Assembly (NCBI RefSeq): GCF_002410825.1
Contig: NZ_DHOS01000035.1
Coordinates: forward strand, 17,053-26,110
From: Proteiniphilum sp. UBA5384
GTDB taxonomy: Bacteria > Bacteroidota > Bacteroidia > Bacteroidales > Dysgonomonadaceae
Direction of reading: 5' to 3'
DNA length: 9,058 bases
Below the pieces are notes generated by a model that worked only from the letters and a program-made list of their open reading frames with translations, ran no database searches and had not been told where the DNA came from. The position numbers and the translations under genes are program-made. Positions 1 to 7,600 of this stretch are shown in pieces (position 1 is the first letter of the stretch; each line of letters begins with the position of its first letter).

Positions 1-70
1 AGAGGGATGGCCTGTAGTGGGTAATGGTACCCCTTCTTTTGCAATGAAAGAAGTTCCATTTTTTAATTGA
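1..70 (+). CDS. C-terminal tail of an upstream gene cut by the window edge, possibly GH43
   Basis: The frame starting at base 2 is open from the window edge to a TGA at 68-70 and encodes 22 residues beginning EGWPVVGNGTPS. The stop lies only 10 bases before the start of the next gene, which fits co-transcription. The GWPVV string resembles the end of the catalytic domain in some GH43 enzymes (endo-arabinanase-like proteins often finish with a D/E-G-W-P-V-V segment), and the next gene is itself GH43. The family assignment rests on this short string only and is tentative; that it is the end of a real gene is more secure because of the tight spacing. Confidence 0.5.
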   Translation, partial: EGWPVVGNGTPSFAMKEVPFFN

Positions 71-80
71 TATATAATCA

Positions 81-1388
81 ATGATGAATGCAATCCAATG
101 TGGTTTCCTATTAGGCTTTTGGTTACTTTTTTTCCCCGTTTCGTCCTGCGGGAGCAGTGGTGACATCCAGGGAGAGGAAATACCAGATAAGAATGAAGAG
201 GAATTGGTAGATCCTGTAATCGGACTTGTTGCCAAAAAAACTGCTAAGGCGAATGAATTGGAACTTGCCTGGAGTAACCCTCCCAATACCGCATCAGTTG
301 AAATCTCTTATTTACGGGAAGGTGATGATGAGGCTAGTAACACGATTATCAATGTAAGGGTGTATAGCGAAAAAAAAAGCAGCTACCTGATAAAATTATC
401 GAAATATGGAACATATCAAATTGGAGTGGTAGCTATCAATCATTATGGAAGACGTTCCGAGAAAGTTACAATTACTGCTACCCCTGCTAAAGAAGATGCG
501 CCACCTTCATTTGAGATCATTCACAACACACTGCCGATTGCAGACCCTCATGTGTTATATCACAACGGTAAATACTATGCTTACGGTACCCGTATCAATG
601 GTTTCGAAGTATATATCTCGGAGGATCTCGAGCATTGGAGGCGGAACGAGAGCCTTGCACTGCCCCCGGAGAACTCCTGGGGAACAAGATGGTTCTGGGC
701 GCCTGAAGTCTATTACATAGCGTCCAAGAACAGATTTTTCATGTTTTATTCTGTAGATGAGCACATCTGTGTTGCTTCAGCCACCAGGCCGGAAGGACCG
801 TTTGTGCAGGATGAAAGGAGGCCGATTGTACCCAATGAGAAAGGGATCGACACTTCGTTGTTTATTGACGATGATGGTACACCTTATCTTTATTATGTGC
901 GTTTTACTGATGGGAACGTGATATGGGTGGCTGAAATGAATGATGACCTGAAGAGTATAAAATCTGAAACACTCACAAGATGCATCACAGCTTCAGAACC
1001 CTGGGAGAGAATCCAGGGTAAAGTTGCTGAAGGCCCCTCAATATTGAAGAGGGGAAATACGTACTACCTGATTTATTCAGCCAATCATTTTGAAAGTAAA
1101 GATTATGCGGTGGGCTATGCCACGTCGAACTCTCCTATGGGGCCTTGGATTAAGTACAGCGGAAATCCGATCCTGCGCAGAGACAAACCAGCAGCATCCG
1201 GCTTGATTGGTACTGGTCATGGTGCACCTTTTGTCAATGGTCAGGGAAGTTATATGTATATTTACCATGCACATGCAAGCATCAATAGTGTAGGCCCACG
1301 CACTTCTTACATAAATGATCTGGTTATTTCTGTAGATGGTGTGATCAGCGTGGGGGGTGAAACGATCCGACCGGTTGTAATAAGATAA
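81..1388 (+). CDS. GH43 family glycoside hydrolase, lipoprotein with N-terminal Fn3-like domain
   Basis: This 435-residue protein is a predicted lipoprotein: a hydrophobic stretch at residues 8-20 ends in the lipobox V-S-S-C with Cys23, followed by GSSGD, so it is probably anchored in the outer membrane and may face outward. Residues about 44-136 form a beta-rich segment resembling a fibronectin type III-like domain. Residues about 150-435 are a five-bladed-propeller GH43 domain. The expected residues are present: catalytic base Asp155 in ADPHV, Asp257 in IDTSLF (pKa modulator), catalytic acid Glu317 in VAEGPS, and His380 in GTGHG, the position that often contacts the central metal; WFWAPEVYY (204-212) is another family block. 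GH43 enzymes are inverting and mostly act on alpha-L-arabinofuranosides or beta-xylosides; the exact linkage cannot be read from sequence. The gene starts 10 bases after the upstream stop and 32 bases before the GH105 remnant. Met1 or Met2 could be the start; both precede the signal peptide. Confidence 0.9.
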   Translation: MMNAIQCGFLLGFWLLFFPVSSCGSSGDIQGEEIPDKNEEELVDPVIGLVAKKTAKANELELAWSNPPNTASVEISYLREGDDEASNTIINVRVYSEKKSSYLIKLSKYGTYQIGVVAINHYGRRSEKVTITATPAKEDAPPSFEIIHNTLPIADPHVLYHNGKYYAYGTRINGFEVYISEDLEHWRRNESLALPPENSWGTRWFWAPEVYYIASKNRFFMFYSVDEHICVASATRPEGPFVQDERRPIVPNEKGIDTSLFIDDDGTPYLYYVRFTDGNVIWVAEMNDDLKSIKSETLTRCITASEPWERIQGKVAEGPSILKRGNTYYLIYSANHFESKDYAVGYATSNSPMGPWIKYSGNPILRRDKPAASGLIGTGHGAPFVNGQGSYMYIYHAHASINSVGPRTSYINDLVISVDGVISVGGETIRPVVIR

Positions 1389-1420
1389 ATTCCTTGATAA
1401 TATCCATTAACCTATAAAGC

Positions 1421-1843
1421 ATGAGTGGAATTGATAATTTTTTAGTCCTTGTCGTATGGATGTTTCTTTCAATCGTTTTGACAGTGTCTTGTGGCGTTGA
1501 TGATCGTATCCCTGATAAGAGGGATCTGAAAGAGATGAATGATGATTCATCCTCATGGAAGGAAACATCGGGTACTGCAATGTCTATCTATGCCATGATT
1601 GTCGGGATAAAAAATGACTGGTTGGATGGAGTTATTTACGGGGCAGCTGCCCGCAGCGCACGGTTTACCCTTTTAACATATTTGGATCAGGATAGTAACA
1701 TCTCCAATGTTTGTGAAGGTACAAATGCAAAGAATGGCCATCAATATTATCTTGGCCACAAACGGAATACCGGCGATCTCCATGGACAAGCGCCTCTTTT
1801 ATGGTGTGCTCACGCTTTGTACGAAACTGCCAGGCCGAGGTAA
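1421..1843 (+). pseudogene. Internally deleted GH88/GH105-type unsaturated uronyl hydrolase remnant, lipoprotein signal retained
   Basis: The open frame encodes 140 residues: a lipoprotein signal (hydrophobic 7-21, lipobox T-V-S-C with Cys24), about 20 polar residues, then from about Trp46 a segment matching the C-terminal part of GH105 six-hairpin glycosidases (WKETSGTAM at 46-54, CEGT at 98-101, GDLHGQAPLLWC at 118-129). Complete family members are around 350-400 residues, so roughly 230-250 residues, including the (alpha/alpha)6 barrel half that carries the catalytic Asp, are absent between the signal peptide and Trp46. The frame is preserved across the junction. Substitutions such as LGHKR, where relatives usually have LDR or similar before the Arg, also suggest drift. 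GH105 enzymes hydrolyse unsaturated galacturonyl or glucuronyl ends left by pectin lyases; this product should be inactive. Calling it a pseudogene is inference: a short protein could still be made, since no stop or frameshift interrupts it. Confidence 0.72.
1534..1551. repeat. Perfect inverted repeat at the GH105 deletion junction
   Basis: GATGAAT at 1534-1540 and ATTCATC at 1545-1551 are perfect reverse complements separated by the 4-base loop GATG. The repeat covers codons for residues about 38-44, immediately before the point (about residue 45) where similarity to GH105 begins. It may mark the site where the internal deletion occurred, but this is inference. Confidence 0.55.
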
Positions 1844-1855
1844 TTTCTAGGGGCC

Positions 1856-1874
1856 AACACTAATATTGAGTGTT
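1856..1874 (+). terminator. Weak hairpin after the GH105 remnant
   Basis: AACACT (1856-1861) and AGTGTT (1869-1874) form a perfect 6-bp stem with a 7-base loop, starting 12 bases after the TAA stop. The stem is short and AT-rich. T-rich stretches follow at 1880-1897, but not directly at the stem base. It could be a weak or leaky terminator in the 82-base gap before the GH16-like gene; it could also be chance. Confidence 0.25.
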
Positions 1875-1925
1875 ACTTAATTTTACGGGTTTTTAATTAC
1901 ATAACGACAATAACAGTTTTTTATA

Positions 1926-2708
1926 ATGAAAAAAAATATCATTGAGTTCTCAGTTTACATGCTTTTTGTGATCTTTTTTTCTTGTACAGATAAAAAAGAT
2001 GATCCTGATAAATATAGAAAAGGTTGGACACTCGTTTGGGAAGAAGATTTCAATGCTCCTTTGGATACCACTGTCTGGAAAAAAATATCTCCTGAAAAAC
2101 ATTTGAACAAATATATGGGTGAAAAGGACAATCTATATATGCTTCAGGATGGGAATCTTATTTTACGTGGAACGCATAGCCCATCGGTAAAAGATCACAA
2201 TTCTTTTCAGACGGGAGGAGTTACCAGAATAGGAATTAATGAAAATGAAACCGGCAGGATAGAAATTAAGGCAGCTATTAACCCCTGCTCCGGGGCATGG
2301 CCTTTCATACGTCTTCTACCAGAGAACAGGAATAATATTGCGATCAGCATAATGGAACAATATGATTTGGATACTTTTATATATCAATCAGTTTCGACAG
2401 AATATACGACGACAAAAAAAATGACAGATAATCCCCCCTCAATAATGATGGTAGGAGTAAATCCAAATCAATATCATATATATGGATTAGAAAAATATCC
2501 TGATAGCCTCGTCTTTTTTGTAGATGGAATACGTACGAGAAAATATCCCAGAATACAGACCAGTATCACAGGTCAGTTTCCTTTTAATAATCTGGATTTG
2601 AATCTTTATTTGGGTATGGGGATAAACAAAAATAATGACACAACTGCCGTTACAGCAGATATGTTTATAGATTGGGTTCGTTATTACAAACCGGTAACTT
2701 CTCTTTGA
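1926..2708 (+). CDS. GH16-like (laminarinase-fold) lipoprotein with a degenerate catalytic motif
   Basis: This 260-residue protein begins with a hydrophobic stretch (9-18) ending F-F-S-C, giving a plausible Bacteroidota lipoprotein site at Cys20 followed by the charged TDKKDD. Residues about 33-256 show the GH16 jelly-roll pattern: WTLVWEEDF (34-42), LDTTVW (46-51), GNLILRG (76-82), TGGVTR (97-101 region), HIYGLEKYPD (184-193), VDG (199-201) and a final FIDWVRYYK (247-255). The catalytic strand, normally E-x-D-x-x-E, reads A-I-S-I-M-E at 139-144: the nucleophile Glu is Ala139, the assisting Asp is Ser141, and only the acid/base Glu144 remains. The aromatic residue usual in the preceding W-P-A-x-W block is Arg129. 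Family GH16 cleaves beta-1,3/1,4-glucans, galactans and related chains by a retaining mechanism, which this protein should not be able to perform. It may serve in glycan binding or be decaying. The gene is visibly more AT-rich than the GH43 gene. Confidence 0.75.
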   Translation: MKKNIIEFSVYMLFVIFFSCTDKKDDPDKYRKGWTLVWEEDFNAPLDTTVWKKISPEKHLNKYMGEKDNLYMLQDGNLILRGTHSPSVKDHNSFQTGGVTRIGINENETGRIEIKAAINPCSGAWPFIRLLPENRNNIAISIMEQYDLDTFIYQSVSTEYTTTKKMTDNPPSIMMVGVNPNQYHIYGLEKYPDSLVFFVDGIRTRKYPRIQTSITGQFPFNNLDLNLYLGMGINKNNDTTAVTADMFIDWVRYYKPVTSL

Positions 2709-2726
2709 TTATAGATGAATATAATC
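2707..2726. repeat. 7-bp hairpin overlapping the GH16-like stop codon
   Basis: GATTATA (2707-2713) and TATAATC (2720-2726) form a perfect stem around the 6-base loop GATGAA. The left arm includes the last two bases of the TGA stop. There is no T-run directly after it, so it is not a standard intrinsic terminator; it may affect transcript stability or be chance in AT-rich DNA. Confidence 0.3.
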
Positions 2727-2799
2727 TGTGGATAATTATATAGGAGCATGGGGAAGTAGCCAATTCAAATTAGAAGTGATTCTTGTCAATTTCTCGGTA

Positions 2800-2827
2800 T
2801 TTGACCCGTGATGAAATGTTATTTATG
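2800..2827 (+). promoter_or_regulatory. Possible Bacteroidota-type promoter before the flavoprotein gene
   Basis: TTTG at 2800-2803 and TATTTATG at 2820-2827 resemble the Bacteroides -33 (TTTG) and -7 (TAnnTTTG, one mismatch) elements, with a 16-base spacer, slightly short. They lie in the 206-base gene-free gap 2709-2914, the longest gap between genes in the window, and would give a leader of about 80 bases before the ATG at 2915. AT-rich DNA yields such matches by chance, so this is only a candidate. The rest of the gap shows no supported gene. Confidence 0.22.
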
Positions 2828-2914
2828 ATACCACCCCTACTACTGTGGCGGATTGGACGTTGGTAAGCGAATTGTGAGATAGCAATATAATAATGATCGG
2901 TTAAAAGATTAAGA

Positions 2915-4555
2915 ATGAAAGAGAAACTTTTTTTATTTTGCTTGATAACTATAGTTTTCATGGTATCATGTAATTGTGATAAATACGAAGCAGATGTAAT
3001 TATTTACGGCGGTACGTCTGCAGCGGTAATCTCTGCCGTTGAGATTGCGCGATCGGGAAGAAGCGTAATTATTGTTTCCCCCGATGATCATCTGGGAGGT
3101 TTGACATCCAGTGGGCTTGGTTTTACTGATTCCGGGAATACCGGAACTATTGGTGGACTAGCGCGGGAATTTTATCAACGCGTTTGGATTCATTACAACG
3201 ATACATCAGCATGGAAATGGCAAAAACAAGACGAGTTCGGTAACAGAGGACAAGGCACACCGGCTATGGACGGGAAAAACAAGACCATGTGGATTTTCGA
3301 ACCCCACGTGGCTGAAAAAGTATTTGAAGACTTTATCAAGGAAAATGATATTCCTGTTTGCAGGAACGAGTGGCTTGATAGGCAATCAGGTGTCAGGATT
3401 GAAAATGCTAGGATTATTTCTATGACCACACTTTCGGGCAAAGAGTTTCGTGGAAAAATGTTTATCGATGCTACTTATGAGGGGGACTTAATGGCTGCTG
3501 CAGGCGTTTCATACACGGTGGGACGGGAAGATTGTTCACAATATGGGGAAGAATGGAATGGCGTGCAGGCCGGAGTATTCCATCACGGACACTATTTTAA
3601 GACTAATATAGATCCTTATATTGTTCCTGGAGATCCGTCCAGCGGGTTATTGCCATTTATCTCGAAAGAACCTGTCAACCCAAATTGTACGGGTGACAAT
3701 AAAATTCAGGCCTATTGTTTCAGGCTTTGTATGAGTAATCATCCCGGGAACAGGGTGCCATTCCCGAAACCAGAAGGATACGACCCCACTGAATATGAAC
3801 TTCTGGCCCGGATTTTCGAGTCGGGATGGAACGAATGGTTTGCCAAGTATGACATGATCCCCAACAGAAAAACAGATACCAATAACCATGGACCTTTTAG
3901 TTTAGACTACATAGGAATGAATTATGATTACCCCGAAGCATCGTATGAGCGAAGAATGGAAATCATCGAAGATCATAAAAGATACCAGAAAGGATTGTTG
4001 TATTTTGTATCAACCGATCCGCGTGTCCCTGAGGAAGTGAAAAACAGAATGAAAAGCTGGGGCCTGGCCAAAGATGAATTTGCAGATAATGACCACTGGC
4101 CTTATCAACCATATATTCGTGAAGCGAGAAGAATGATTGGAGCATATGTTACCACGGAAAAAGAGGTGTTGGGAAAAACTCAGGTGTATAACCCTGTAGG
4201 AATGGGATCATATACACTCGATTCTCACAATGTACAGCGTTATGTAACATCCGAAGGCTTTGTTCAAAATGAAGGAGATGTGGGTGTAAAACCGGATAAA
4301 CCATATAAAATATCTTTTGGTTCCATCATTCCGAAATCAGATGATTGCACAAATATTTTAGTGCCAGTATGTCTTTCTTCCAGTCATATCGCATTTGGTT
4401 CGATTCGTATGGAACCAGTATTTATGATCCTCGGTCAGTCAGCAGCGGCAGCGGCTATTATAGCAATAGATAACGAGGTTGACATACAGAATGTCCCGTA
4501 TGAGCAATTGGAACAAAAATTACTTTCAAAAAAACAAATTTTGAGTATAAATTAA
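2915..4555 (+). CDS. FAD-dependent oxidoreductase (PF12831 family), predicted lipoprotein
   Basis: This 546-residue protein starts with a hydrophobic signal (5-17) and lipobox M-V-S-C with Cys19, so it should be exported and lipid-anchored. A Rossmann FAD-binding site follows: DVIIYGGTSAAV at 27-38 (a G-G-T-S-A variant of the dinucleotide loop), then HLGGLTSSGLGFTD (59-72) and IGGLAREFY (79-87), all typical of the PF12831 family. Further family blocks are FIDATYEGDLMAAAGVSYT (183-201), SHNVQRYV near 435-443, and the C-terminal FAD-contacting segment from NILVPVCL to GQSAAAAA (480-514). The length and both ends match complete members. Relatives are often automatically named xanthan lyase, which the sequence does not support: nothing resembling a polysaccharide lyase fold is seen. 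Such genes recur in Bacteroidota glycan loci, but their substrate is not established. The gene follows a 206-base gap and ends 7 bases before the reading frame of the HTCS regulator, suggesting possible read-through into it. Confidence 0.9.
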   Translation: MKEKLFLFCLITIVFMVSCNCDKYEADVIIYGGTSAAVISAVEIARSGRSVIIVSPDDHLGGLTSSGLGFTDSGNTGTIGGLAREFYQRVWIHYNDTSAWKWQKQDEFGNRGQGTPAMDGKNKTMWIFEPHVAEKVFEDFIKENDIPVCRNEWLDRQSGVRIENARIISMTTLSGKEFRGKMFIDATYEGDLMAAAGVSYTVGREDCSQYGEEWNGVQAGVFHHGHYFKTNIDPYIVPGDPSSGLLPFISKEPVNPNCTGDNKIQAYCFRLCMSNHPGNRVPFPKPEGYDPTEYELLARIFESGWNEWFAKYDMIPNRKTDTNNHGPFSLDYIGMNYDYPEASYERRMEIIEDHKRYQKGLLYFVSTDPRVPEEVKNRMKSWGLAKDEFADNDHWPYQPYIREARRMIGAYVTTEKEVLGKTQVYNPVGMGSYTLDSHNVQRYVTSEGFVQNEGDVGVKPDKPYKISFGSIIPKSDDCTNILVPVCLSSSHIAFGSIRMEPVFMILGQSAAAAAIIAIDNEVDIQNVPYEQLEQKLLSKKQILSIN

Positions 4556-4637
4556 CTCCAAAATGAAACTCCAAGTGAAAGTTGTTCGTCTATTTTTCTT
4601 TATTATCTTTAACCTCTTAAACAAAAAACAAATTTTG
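4529..4637 (+). repeat. 15-base direct repeat flanking the flavoprotein/HTCS junction
   Basis: AAAAAACAAATTTTG occurs at 4529-4543, in the last codons of the flavoprotein gene, and again at 4623-4637, upstream of the preferred HTCS start; the copies are 94 bases apart. In their own frames both read K-K-Q-I-L preceded by L-L-S or L-L-N. It may be a small duplication or a shared low-complexity motif. Confidence 0.5.
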
Positions 4638-4667
4638 CATACGTATTTTAACACGACACTTTATTCT

Positions 4668-7600
4668 ATGAAGAGACATTTTACTTTTTTGATTATATTG
4701 ATGGGTACATTGAATACGATAAATTTTTATGGAAATACTAACTATAAATTTAAACATTTCAATATCAATAATGGTCTGTCTCAGAATACTGTGTATGATA
4801 TTCTACAGGATAAGCAGGGCTTCATGTGGTTTGGTACGAAAGATGGCTTAAACCGTTTTGATGGTACTTCTTTCAAAGTTTTTAAATTTTCACCCGAAGG
4901 AATACTGACAGATAATGTCTTTCGCCGTATTATCCAGGACAAGAATGAAAAATTGTGGGTCGCAACCGATGATGGCGTTTATATTTTTAATCCTTACATG
5001 GAAGAGTTCACCCGATTTAACTATATTACGGATGAAGGCCATTCTGTGGGTGGTTTTATCAGTGACATGGTTGTGGATAATGATGGGGATATCTGGATTG
5101 CTGTGAATGGGAAAGGAATTTTTCATTATAATTTCGCGGAAGACAACCTCGACTTCTATTCTCTACATATGGAAGACAAGGAGATGAAGATGATCACCCT
5201 GTGTGTAGATAACGATAATTGCATCTGGGTATTTCCATACTCAGCTCCATTTTTGGTCATAGATAAAAAGACGAAAAAAATAAAAGATTTTCAACTGGTT
5301 GACAATAATACCTTGATGCTTTATGCCGGAGAAATTACAGATGTCTTGGCAGATCAATATAACAGGCTAATAATCACAACTTCACAAAAAGGAGTGATCA
5401 GGGTGAACACAGTCAATAGAACACATCAGATTCTTCTGGACAAGGATGTAAATGGAGAACAGATATTTGCAAGGAGTGTGGAAATCGCAGACAAGCAAAC
5501 ACTTTGGATCGGTACTGAGTCCGGTATTTATATATATAATACAGTGACGGAGGATATCATCAACTTACGGCATAATTCGTCTAGCATATATGCAATATCT
5601 GACAATGCTATTTATGACATTTATAAGGACAAGGACGGAGGAGTCTGGATTGGATCTTATTTTGGCGGAGTTGATTATTATTTTAATCAGTATAATTATT
5701 TCGAATCTTATTACGCCATTGAATCACGGAATAGCATTAGAGGCAGTAGAGTAAGAGAGTTTTGTCCTGCCCCAGAAGGCCGGATCTGGATCGGTACTGA
5801 AGATATGGGTTTAAATTTGTTTGATCCTGAAACCGAAACGTTCCTTCCATTACCGAAGGCATTGCAATCTTTGTATACCAATATACATGCAATCTATAAC
5901 GACGGGGATTTCTTGTGGATTGGTACATTCTCCAAAGGTCTGAATAGATACAATATGAAAACAGGGAAAATGGTTACCTATATCTATTCGGATGATCATC
6001 ATTCAATTAACCACAATAGTGTTTTTGCAATTCATAAGGATCGTCAAAATGTTTTATGGATTGGCACTCTTTCAGGGTTAAATATCTATGATTATGAGAA
6101 TGATAATTTCAGAAGAGTGGATGAATTGAAAGGCCTGGCTGTACAAGATATATTTGAAGATACGGAAGGAATGATTTGGGTGTCCACTTATTCTAAAGGA
6201 GTGTTCAGGTATAGTCCGACAACCGGTGAATGGAGAAATTATGCAAAGAAAGCCGATAAAAAAGGTACACTGCCTGACAATAAGGTGACAAGTGTTTATG
6301 AAGATAGTGCAAGAAGACTGTGGATTACTACACAGGGAGGGGGATTCAGCATGTTTGATAAGGAAGAGGAGGTGTTTACATCTTACAATACAACTAACGG
6401 AATGCCCAACGATGTTGTGTATGAAATAGTAGAAGACGATGAAGCCAATCTCTGGTTATCTACAAATGCAGGCCTTGTAAGGTTTAATCCGCAAACCAAG
6501 GAAATTAAAAATTTTACAGTTAATAATGGATTGACAACAAATCAATTTAATTACAAATCCAGTTACAAAACCTCTGATGGAACGATATATTTTGGGTCAA
6601 TTAATGGTTTTGTACGGTTTAATCCTTCATCTTTTGCAGAGAGTAAAATTGATGTTCCTGTTGTTTTTACGGAACTTTATGTCATGAATGAGCGTGTAAG
6701 TCCGGGGGGTGAGGGGTCGTTACTGAAGAGAAGTATTCTTTATACAGATGTACTAGAATTACCATATCATAAAAATTCTTTTAGATTAGCATATGCAATT
6801 CTTAACTATTCCGATTTGAATGCTAATCAAATTCTTTATAAACTGGAGGGTTTTGATAAAGATTGGATTACCTCAAAGGATAAACAAGATATTGTATACT
6901 CCAATTTAAAACCTGGGAAGTATAATCTTACTGTTAAATTAAATGGAGAAAGAGAAAAAGCTGTGTATGTAAAAACACTCGATGTTTATATTAGTCCACC
7001 ATTTTGGTTGACAGGCTGGGCTTATATTATCTATGCAGTACTCATTGTTTTAGGGGCCATGACGCTTTTTCGTTTTTTGAGAGTACGTGCTCAACGTATC
7101 CAACTACATAAGATGAGTACATTTCAACAAGAGAAAGAGAGAGAACTGTATCGTTTGAAAATTGATTTCTTCACTAATGTGGCACATGAGATTCGTACCC
7201 CACTTTCGTTGATCAAAGGACCTCTTGATTATGTAATTATGACTGAGGAGATATCTCAAAATGTAAAAGAGAGTCTACAAATAATGAGTAAGAATACAGA
7301 TCGGTTACTCAGTCTTACGAATCAGTTACTCGATTTTAGAAAAACAGAGTCAGATTCTTATTCACTGAATCTTCATAGACTGAATGTTTTGGAGCTAATT
7401 CAGGAAACCGTGCTCCGCTTTACACCTATGGTTCAACAACGAGGATTACAATTTGAACTTGATCTGCCTGAGGAAGACATATTTATTAAAGCTGACAAGG
7501 ATGCTTTCCTTAAAATTTTCAGTAATCTGTTAAATAATGCGATTAAATATTGTGATAATTACGTACGAGTGGAAGCTTATGAGGAGATAAATGACCTGGG

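Noticed and set aside
445..720. Overlapping open frame inside the GH43 gene, and similar overlapping or antisense frames elsewhere
   Set aside because: They lie within strongly supported genes, lack family motifs and have composition expected of off-frame translation.
2915..4555. Naming the flavoprotein a xanthan lyase
   Set aside because: That label circulates in automatic annotation of PF12831 proteins, but the sequence shows FAD-binding blocks and no polysaccharide lyase features.
4563..4667. 35-residue N-terminal extension of the HTCS protein
   Set aside because: Conserved HTCS proteins begin with a signal peptide directly before the first propeller blade, as given by the ATG at 4668; the extension adds a second hydrophobic segment and is very A/T-rich.
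4800..6640. Repeated W-I-G-T-type segments as DNA repeats
   Set aside because: They are protein-level beta-propeller blades with diverged DNA, not a nucleotide repeat array; no CRISPR-like spacing or identity is present.
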